Made by a program: the position numbers and the translations under genes. A stretch of DNA of 64,000 nucleotides from Sporobolomyces roseus (taxonomy: Eukaryota > Basidiomycota > Microbotryomycetes > Sporidiobolales > Sporidiobolaceae): contig JADILM010000002.1 of assembly GCA_016617785.1 (NCBI GenBank), positions 1,054,001 to 1,118,000 of the forward strand, written 5' to 3'. Within the stretch, counting starts at the first letter, position 1. Each line of letters begins with the position of its first letter. The notes under the pieces are model-generated. The model was given only the letters and a program-made list of their open reading frames with translations. It was not told where the DNA came from and searched no databases. Shown here in pieces: positions 56,869-64,000 of the stretch.

Positions 56869-59765
56869 TCAAATGTCCTGACCTCCCAACTTACTCAACC
56901 TCTTGATACTCTTCTCCAACCTCTTTAGCTTCTCCCTCGAAGTCTCCCCGACGGGACTACGAGGTCTCGAGGTTCGGCGAGCTTCGACGAGTTTATTGAA
57001 TGCTGCTTGATATGGATTCGGAGCGGGAGGGAGGGGAGCAGGAGAGAGACGAGGTCGTATATGAGTGTGAGCGTGAGAGGGGGAGAGGGAAAGGGGAGTT
57101 GCGGGTCGAGGTCGTTTAGTGGTCGTCGAAATCTGTTCTTCGGCGATGGGAACGTTCTGGTTCGACGAGTTTGAAGGAGGGCCGTCATTACGAGGTGACT
57201 CCTGAGCTGTATCGACTCGCTTGCGTTTCGATGAGGAGGAGGAAGTGGTCGAAGTTTGACGCGAAAGTGTCCGAAGTACGTTTTCCTTTTCCTCCTCCTC
57301 TCGTTTCCTCTGAATCTCCTTCTCCTTCTTCCTGTCTGCCCCACGGCTCCTCCTCTCCTTCTCCTCGTATTCTTCCTTTTCGCGTTGTTGTACCGCCTCC
57401 AATTCTTCCCGTTCCCTATCCTCCCTAGCCTTCGTTTCCTCATCCTCCTTCCTCCTCCTCTCAGCCTCGTTCCATTCCTCAACAATCGCTTTCCTCCTCT
57501 CCATTTCCTCAGCTTCCTTCCTCTCCCTAATCTCCCTCTTCCTCCTCTCTGCTTGCTCCCTCATTCCCTCTTGATTCCCCCTAGGCATCTCCCTCTCCTG
57601 ACCACTCAGATCAATACTGCTATCCATCGTAGAATCCCCTTGGGTTTGATTGAAAAGACTTGCGGTGGGAGGGGTGAGTGGTTTCGTTTGAGCTGCGAGA
57701 GGGGGTGCGAGGGAGGGGGAGGGGAGAGCTTGAGTGAAAGGTTGTTGGGAGGATTGGGAGGGGAGCGAAAGGCGAGGGCGAGGGAGGAGACGAGGTTTGA
57801 GGAGGAGGGAACGAGCGGTAGTGGCGGGAGGAGCAGAGGGTCGAGGTCGAGAAGCTTGGAGAGAAAGTTTGGATTCGTTCGCCGTTTTGTACGAGGATCG
57901 TTGATGTTCGTCTTCTGTATCCGCGTCTTCTTCTTCTTCCTCCTCCTCTGAACTGAATTGCTGTTGTTGTCCCGTCAAAGTGAGAGGTGATGAAACGTTC
58001 TTCTTGTCTTGTCGTTGCGAAAGTAAAGAATTCGCGACGTCTTCCTCACTCTCATCGGCACTATCCTCCTCCTCCTCCTCCCTCGATACACCGTTCTTTT
58101 CACCCATGACAGTATCCCCATCCGAATCCCCCTCAACCTCCAGTTCGACATCCGATTCAACGACACTCGAATCATCCGGAGGAGCCGCAAATGGTGTCCT
58201 CACCGATTTTTCTTCGTCCATCTGTTGTTGCTGTTGACAGAGTCGCAGGGTACCAGAAGAAGGTGTTTCATCGTTCTTGAGTAGGAGGGACGAGGTGAAG
58301 GAAGGTGGATCATCCAACTCCCATTCCTTGTTGATTTGTTCCTCTTCCCCCTCGATAACCACTTCTTTCTCCTTTCCTTTCCCTTTCATATCCACCTTCT
58401 TCGAATCTCCTTTTTCCTTCTTAACGACCAGCCTCCCTTGGGAAGGGTTCGAGGACGAATTGGATTGAGACAAATGTTGCGACGGAGAGTTCGAGGAGCG
58501 AGTAATCTGACTAGGTTTGGATCGAGGAGGCTCGGCGGCTTTGGTGTTTGATCGTGTAGGTAGTGGATTAATGGGAGTAGGTCTTCTCGAGATGGATTTC
58601 TCATTTTTCGTCGTCGAGGTCGAAGCAACCGCATCCGACGAAGAGCTCTCCCTCTCCCTCTCCCTCTCCCTCTTCCTCTTCTTCTCTTCTCTTCCTCTAG
58701 CCTCCTCCCTCTTCTCCAACTCAGGATCCACTTTCTTCCCAGCTTTCTTCCCATTCCTCACCCAAGATTCAATCCAACTTCTTCTTCTCCTTTCACAAGT
58801 CTCGGAGATTTTCGAAGAGGGAACGTTGGATGAGTAAGATTCGTTGAGTGGTGGCCAGACTGAGGACCAGTCGTAGGATGAGAGAGAGGTGGGGAGAGAG
58901 GTGGTGGTGGACTTTCGAGAGGGTGCGAGTTTGAAAGTGAGGTGTTCTTTTGGAGGTAAGGCGCGAGGTGGGGGTTTTGGTTGTTTTGGAGCGGAGGAAG
59001 GGAGCTGTGTAGAGACACGAGATTGGTTGAGCTCGAAGCATCGGAACTACGAAGAGAGTTTCGATGACTTACCTCATCTGCGTAAACTACCATTTCCTCT
59101 GCTCCAATATCTCTCACTTCTCGAGGATTCTCGATCGACTCCAACTGTTTCCTAACCTCGTCGTTCCTCCTGAAATCAACAAGAGCCTTCCCTTGATCTA
59201 GTATGATTTGTCTATTCCCGCTTCCATAGTACTGGAGGTAATTGATCTTGAGACAGACAATCTTCCTTGTTTGAACTCCTGCATAGCGAGAGGAAGGGTT
59301 CAAAGGAGGAGTAGAAAGAGAGAACCTCCAATCGATGAGTTTGAACAAGGCTTTGTCGGATCCGAAGGAGGTGATCGTCTCGTTGTTACTGGATGTCAGT
59401 CACGAGTGAGTCAGTGGCATGACCCGAAGAGAGTTCCAACAGACGATACTCACTCGTTGCTGAATTGCTCGACGCAACTTTGTGAAAAACAAACATCAAT
59501 CTCCAACACGGAATCCGACATCTTTGCCCAAATCAACTTCTCTCCCCCTTCTTGAGTCTCTCCCAGAGTCTAGTCGAAGCTCGTACGTGAGCTCTTTGTC
59601 GAAGTGTGCGAACATAGACCTGAAATGCAACGAAGTTGAACTCACTCTGGTGTACTGAGCCCTCCTGGCACCTTCTCCGGGTGTATCGATGAGCCTTGCA
59701 CCATCCTTCGACGCTCCGCTAGTCCATTCACGCTGTAACCAAGCCGTTATATCCTTTCTTGCCAT
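56869..59765 (-). CDS. possible TPP1/Tpz1-like telomere OB-fold protein with long charged tail
   Basis: Four exons in transcript order: 59765-59646, 59569-59454, 59388-59073, 59004-56869; 895 aa. The N-terminal ~160 residues could form an OB fold: MARKDITAWLQREW, then EKLIWAKMSDSVLEIDVCFS, ALFKLIDWRFSLS and IVCLKINYLQYYGSG. The order (a WI/L-R-E start, a strand ending in SDxxxxI, then L..IDW.. and a late hydrophobic strand) resembles the ACD/TPP1 and Tpz1 OB fold of shelterin. This is an inference by eye and not a firm family call. The remaining ~700 residues are disordered and highly charged, with acidic runs near residues 430-510, a long Arg/Glu/Lys helix near 610-720 and basic nuclear-type patches. 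A nuclear protein is likely. A shorter form starting at 59521 (MSDSV) is possible. Confidence 0.55.
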
Positions 59766-59993
59766 GTTGATCGAGCCGACAACGATGAACACCTTCTAGC
59801 TTTCTCGGAGGGTCTGTCGCGTGCTTGATAGATTTCTATAGCTATTCGGAGTGAATCGTGAATGGTTCAAAACAGTTTTAGGGAGTCGTTGAAGAGAGTG
59901 AAATCGAAAACAACAAACTAGCTTCTTCTCTTTTCTCTCTTCTCTTCCCTTCCTCTTTCAAACTCGCTCACACTCGCTACAATACTGCTGAAT

Positions 59994-62749
59994 ATGCAGT
60001 TCCCTCGAGCACCACGTTTCGTTCCACCCCGTAAGCGCAATCTCCTCTCCTCTTCCTCCTCGTTTAATACTCACTCAACCTCTCCCTTTCTCTTCCCCTT
60101 CACGAGCAGCCGAATCAATCGTACCTGGTCCAGGAGCTTACGATCCACATTCACCTCAGGGTCATGATAAATTAGGAGTATTGGGAGTCGCGAAAGCAGA
60201 TAGATTCGCAAAAGTGAAAGAATCAACAAACTCAAGTGAGTCGGATCACTCACTCTTTGCGAATTAATGTAGTCGAAAGAAGCTGATACGCGGTTGAATT
60301 CGCTTCACAGGTACGTTTGGGATGTATACTGAGGGAGATAAAGAGAATGCCCAACCGAGGAAACGGATAGTTAGTTCTTCGCAAGGAGGAGGAGTCGATA
60401 GGGAACGACATAAACAACAAGCGAGTCCCTTCTTCCTATATCCTCCCAGCTTACTCGTGAAGCTGATACTGAGATCGAATTATTCGCAGCTCGAAGAATT
60501 GAAAGTGAGAATGCAAGGGATTCATGAGAAAGAGATTGCGAAACTTTTATCAAAGATCAGTAAACTCGAAACGGGTAGAGACGAACTCTCAAAAGACAAG
60601 ACTGAACTAGGAAAAGAAATCGTTGGGTTGAAAAGTGAAATTCGTCAGTTACTCCCTCTTTACTTCATTTTTGCACGACGAGGGATTGATTCTCAAAGCT
60701 GACATGAGCCGTTACAGGTCACCTCTCTTCAAAGTTGACGAAAACTGAATCATTGTTATCGAAACATCAAACCTCACTCCCATTACTCCAATCGAAACTA
60801 AGCACTCTCCAAACCTCTCACGAACAATCCCGAACTCGCAAAGAACTCGAACTATCGACTCTGCGAGAACAATCAGAAGAACAATCAGTACTGTATCAAG
60901 TCAAGATTGCGGAGTGTAGGGAGTGGGAGGAAGTGGCGGAGAGGGAAAGGGAGGGAAGGAAGGTCGAGGTGGAAGTTGCGAGGAAAGTTATTGAGGGTTT
61001 GAGGGAGGAGGAGAGGGAGAAGAGAAGCGAGGAGTTGAGGAGGGAGAAGTTGAGGGTCGTCAAATTGGAGAGACAGGTCGAAGATCGAACGGCTCAGGTC
61101 GAGGCATTGGTCGGTTATTCTCAAGGACTCGAAGAAACTGTCAGAGGGTTCGAGGATCAACTTGAACTGGTCGAGGGAGAGTATGAGAGGATGAGGGAGA
61201 TGTGGAGGGTTGAGAGAGGGTTGTTAGTCGAGGAGAGGAATGAGAAAGAATGGAGACAGAGGGCGAGGAGTGATATGAGGGAATTGGTAGGCTTGGTCGA
61301 GGAATTGGAATGCGCGAGGAGAGAGGCGGAAGCTGTGAATGAGGTGGGCAAGATTGGGGAGAGTGTGTGGAAATTGAGGAAGCGGGAATGGAGGGATGAA
61401 AAAGAGACGATGAAAGCTCAACTCGAAACCGTCGAAAAAGAGTCAGTCTTCCTTCTTTACTCGACCCTATCTCGTCGTTTTTAGAACGCTGACGAAGATG
61501 AATCATGTGATCCAGATTGAACTCGGCAGTGAACGAAGAATTCCCTCGACTTGAATCCCTCCTCGATTCTGCCAATTCCTCGATCGAAACCCTCAACACA
61601 CAAGTCTCAGATCAAGCCTCTCGCATCTCTTCCCTCGAATCGGATCTCTCTCACCTCGTGCAAGAATCGACTGAAACTGCAGAACGATATGAAGGCGAGA
61701 TCGAAGAGCAGAAACGGGTTGTTTCGGACATCTCGAGCGAGTTGGAGAGGGAGAAGCTAGATAAGAGGAGAGTCGTTGGGATATTGGTTCAGTGTAGAGC
61801 GGCTGAGACGGCGTTACGAGAACAAGTCGAAGAGTATGCCCCCATCTTTTCGATACTTCGACTCGCTGGTGCTGACGTTCTTTCGTGCTTGTGCTAGCCT
61901 GTCTGAGCAACTAAGACGCCTCGCTCCTCTCAGTGCAGAACGTACTTCGTTACACCAGACGATCGATCATCTCGCTCGTATCAATGCTGCTACGGAACAA
62001 GACTTACAAGATTTAGTCGATCAGAATGCTGAATTAGCGGGTCACTCGAATCAGAACCAGAAGATCAAGCATGTTGCCAGTCTGAGGGAGGAGTTGGTCG
62101 AGAGTAAACGGGTAAGTCGAAAGAATGATTCCACTCCTTTCTCTCTTTCGACTCAGACACTGATGAACCACGTTGTCGTCTCTAGAAACACCTCTCAACG
62201 TTATCCCTCCTGACCTCAGCGCAAACTCGTCTCAAAGAGCTCGAACGTGAACTCGACTCGTATCGAGCAGTTCCTTCTTCCTCCTCTTCTTCCAATCTAC
62301 CCTCCTCTCTCGCCTCTTCATCTTTACCACCCTTATCAGTCCGCTCTCGTGTCAGTAGACCGAACATCGAGGACGTTCAGGCTCCAACTCCATTCCAACT
62401 CCTACAACAACAATCACAACGTTCGCTTCCTCCTCCTCCCTCTCAATCAGTCCCTACTATTATCACCTCTTCTTCACTCTCCGCTGCCCCTCGAGCCTCA
62501 AGTCGACCCTCCACGTTCAGAGCGTCCACTACGCCAACTTCGACATCGACCTTATCAACTCTGATAGAAGATGAATCGTTCCTTCCTCCTATACTGGCGA
62601 AATCCGCTAGTTCTTTCTTACTGAGACCACCACAAGCTGTCGGATTGGGAGGAGGACTCGTGGTGAGGGATGCGAGGAGGAGGAGGTCGGAGGTGAGTAG
62701 TGCAGAGAGAATGGAGGGGAGAATGAGCGTTTCTGAGTTATTCAATTAG
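59994..62749 (+). CDS. HMMR-N-like long coiled-coil protein
   Basis: Eight exons: 59994-60030, 60110-60235, 60311-60420, 60490-60643, 60718-61441, 61516-61833, 61898-62111, 62186-62749; 748 aa. The N-terminus MQFPRAPRFVPPPESIVPGP followed by GAYDP resembles the start of the hyaluronan-mediated motility receptor N-terminal family (FPRAP...PSPGAYD). Residues ~135-560 are almost continuous coiled coil, closing with a NQNQKIKHVASLREEL segment that is also HMMR-like. The C-terminal ~150 residues are Ser/Pro-rich. In animals such proteins bind microtubules and spindle poles; a cytoskeletal role here is an inference. Intron 3 has a GC donor (GCGAGT) and is in frame without stops, so a retained form would add 23 residues. 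Confidence 0.72.
60421..60489 (+). other. probable GC-AG intron in the HMMR-like gene
   Basis: Sequence CAACAA|GCGAGT opens and TTATTCGCAG|CTCGAAG closes a 69-nt segment with a GCTGATAC branch-like site. Removing it joins KQQ to LEELK and keeps the coiled coil unbroken. It is open in frame, so it could also be exon. Confidence 0.5.
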
Positions 62750-63131
62750 GACTTCTCGCAACTCGGTACTTAATCTTGATTATACTTCACCTATACCCCC
62801 TACTTCGTCTTTCCCTTAGTGAACATACTACTTGGAGCGTTCCCTCTTTACGAGTGCGTCTATTTTTGTCGGAAATCTGTATTTCTCTCGAATGTTTAGT
62901 ACAACATGATCGCATCTTGCGCGCTTCTTTTGAGGCAGCATCGTGTCGAGAGGCGATAGCGAGGAGTCGTCGCAGTAGGTGATTGAAGCGGCAAGAAGTG
63001 ATGAGTAAGCCTGAATTGCGAGATCTTTGATCAACTTCCGAGTCTTCGACAAACCAAAAATGCCGAACTTTTTCTCTGTCTCTCTCCCTTCACTATCGAA
63101 AGCCACACGACACGCTACGAAGCTATCAATC
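62750..63131. other. intergenic, HMMR-like 3' to b561-like 5'
   Basis: 3' end plus promoter and leader of the b561-like gene. Two upstream in-frame ATGs (63027, 63060) lie here and could act as alternative starts. Confidence 0.4.
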
Positions 63132-64000
63132 ATGCGTGCTACATACCTGCTTCGTACCATCTATGCTTTCTTCGCTCTTTCCTCGGCAGTCTCCCTCGCT
63201 CAAGACTCGCTCTTCGCTCCTAATCCACCTCTCGCAGCCTCGCAGCTTGTAGATCGACATGATCACTATATAGGACCAGTCAGAGGAGGTATCGAAAAGC
63301 TCGAGATCCCCTCAACCCCAGGAGAAACCATCATTTCAGTCAATTCAACGACACCACTCCTCGCATCGACCTCTCCCGGCTCAGCTTCGTCTCCTTCGCT
63401 TACCACCAGTGTTCAGTCACCCGCATCAACCGCTGAGCACGATCACCGTCATTCTCGACTTCCTGCGAAACTCGAAATCGACGAAAACGAGATTCTCAAA
63501 ACTCATGTTTTTGATCCTCCCTCTTATTACGACCTGGATCAGACAGAAGAAGGAATGAAGGGAGTCATGGTGGCTCATGTGGTAATCATGTCGATGGCTT
63601 TCTTCGTCTTCCTTCCTCTCAGTGAGCTCCCTCTTCCTTCGCAATCCTGTAAAAAGACGGGCTATTCTCTGCTGGGAGTATGTATTACGCTCATCGGATG
63701 CTGATGGGTAGGCTTGCTCCACAGCCATCTTCCTCAAGTCGGGTGGATCGTCTCTTTCGATTCTACCTCAATTCGCTTTCCTGTTTTGCTGCTTCGTCGG
63801 TCTCGTTCTCGGTCGAATCTACAGCTGGAGCACTCCGTCGAGATATGAACATTCCTCACACAAGCTGATCGGGTACCTCACGATGGTACTGACGGTCGGG
63901 CTCAACTTGGTCGATGTCGGTCGTTTCGCACTTCGCTCAAATTGCTGCGGACGGCTCAAGGAAAGGCTCTTTGGTATTCTTGGAGGGTTCAATACCAAGA
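63132..64000 (+). CDS. cytochrome b561-like secretory-pathway membrane protein (runs off window)
   Basis: Two exons visible: 63132-63621 and 63724->64000. A signal peptide (YLLRTIYAFFALSSAVSLAQ) is followed by ~140 Ser/Thr/Pro-rich residues and then membrane helices: VMVAHVVIMSMAFFVFLPL, FAFLFCCFVGLVLGRIYSW and HKLIGYLTMVLTVGLNLVD. Histidines in and beside these helices (VAHVV, YEHSSHK) fit the b561 heme pattern. This helical part is of the same general kind as the DUF2427 half of the YTP1-like gene at the other end of the window. In-frame ATGs at 63027 and 63060 precede the signal peptide; 63132 puts the signal peptide at the N-terminus. The 3' end is missing. Confidence 0.65.

Noticed and set aside
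59533..59765. Separate small gene using a 26-nt intron (donor 59645, acceptor ending at 59620) giving MARKDITAWLQ...LKKGERS
   Set aside because: A 26-nt intron is far shorter than the others. A 76-nt intron from the same donor to 59570 joins in phase with the downstream MSDSV exon and gives one longer protein.

Overview
The window is nuclear DNA of an intron-dense fungus, most likely a basidiomycete yeast (Pucciniomycotina, possibly Microbotryomycetes or a relative; the class is an inference from intron style, codon use with many CGA/TCG codons, and general protein character, not from a marker gene). I could reconstruct 25 protein genes, two of them cut by the window edges, with about 130 spliceosomal introns, mostly 45-80 nt, donors mainly GTGAGT/GTAAGT/GTACGT, branch sites usually CTGAC, acceptors CAG or TAG. 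Genes sit on both strands and are tightly packed, often in divergent pairs with 100-400 bp between start codons. I saw no transposon, tRNA, rRNA, CRISPR array or viral element. All exon joins were made by hand from splice signals, reading phase and family resemblance, with no transcript evidence.

Left part (1-23.7 kb): the N-terminal part of a Bre2/Ash2-like COMPASS subunit (-), a YTP1-like membrane protein (+), an FMN alpha-hydroxyacid dehydrogenase (-), a GTPBP1-like translational GTPase (+), a Set9-type histone H4K20 methyltransferase with a very long disordered tail (+), the CCR4-NOT subunit Not3/5 (+), ribosomal protein eS25 (-), the PKA regulatory subunit (+), Rho GDI (+), and two tandem DUF1772-type membrane proteins (+).

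Middle (23.7-45 kb): a COMT-like O-methyltransferase (-), an OMA1-like M48 metallopeptidase with a long N-terminal extension (-), proteasome subunit beta-4/PRE1 (+), a secreted subtilisin with PA domain (+), the mRNA 3'-end endonuclease Ysh1/CPSF73 (-), a Naa50-like N-acetyltransferase (+), a 1.8-kb intergenic region, and an HSF-type transcription factor (+).

Right part (45-64 kb): a ferric reductase (-), a paraoxonase/arylesterase-like protein (-), a DH-PH Rho GEF (-), an F-box-like protein (+), a protein whose N-terminus resembles the TPP1/Tpz1 telomere OB fold (-), an HMMR-N-like coiled-coil protein (+), and the start of a cytochrome b561-like membrane protein (+).

This is ordinary housekeeping and regulatory sequence and not a gene cluster. 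Shared themes are chromatin/telomere (Bre2, Set9, TPP1-like), mRNA fate (Not3, Ysh1), protein turnover (OMA1-like, PRE1, F-box) and Rho/PKA signalling (RhoGDI, RhoGEF, PKA-R). The most unusual content is in gene structure: an apparent GC-AG intron that splits the eS25 start codon, a recurrent GTTCGT donor class, and several 3-26-nt coding exons.
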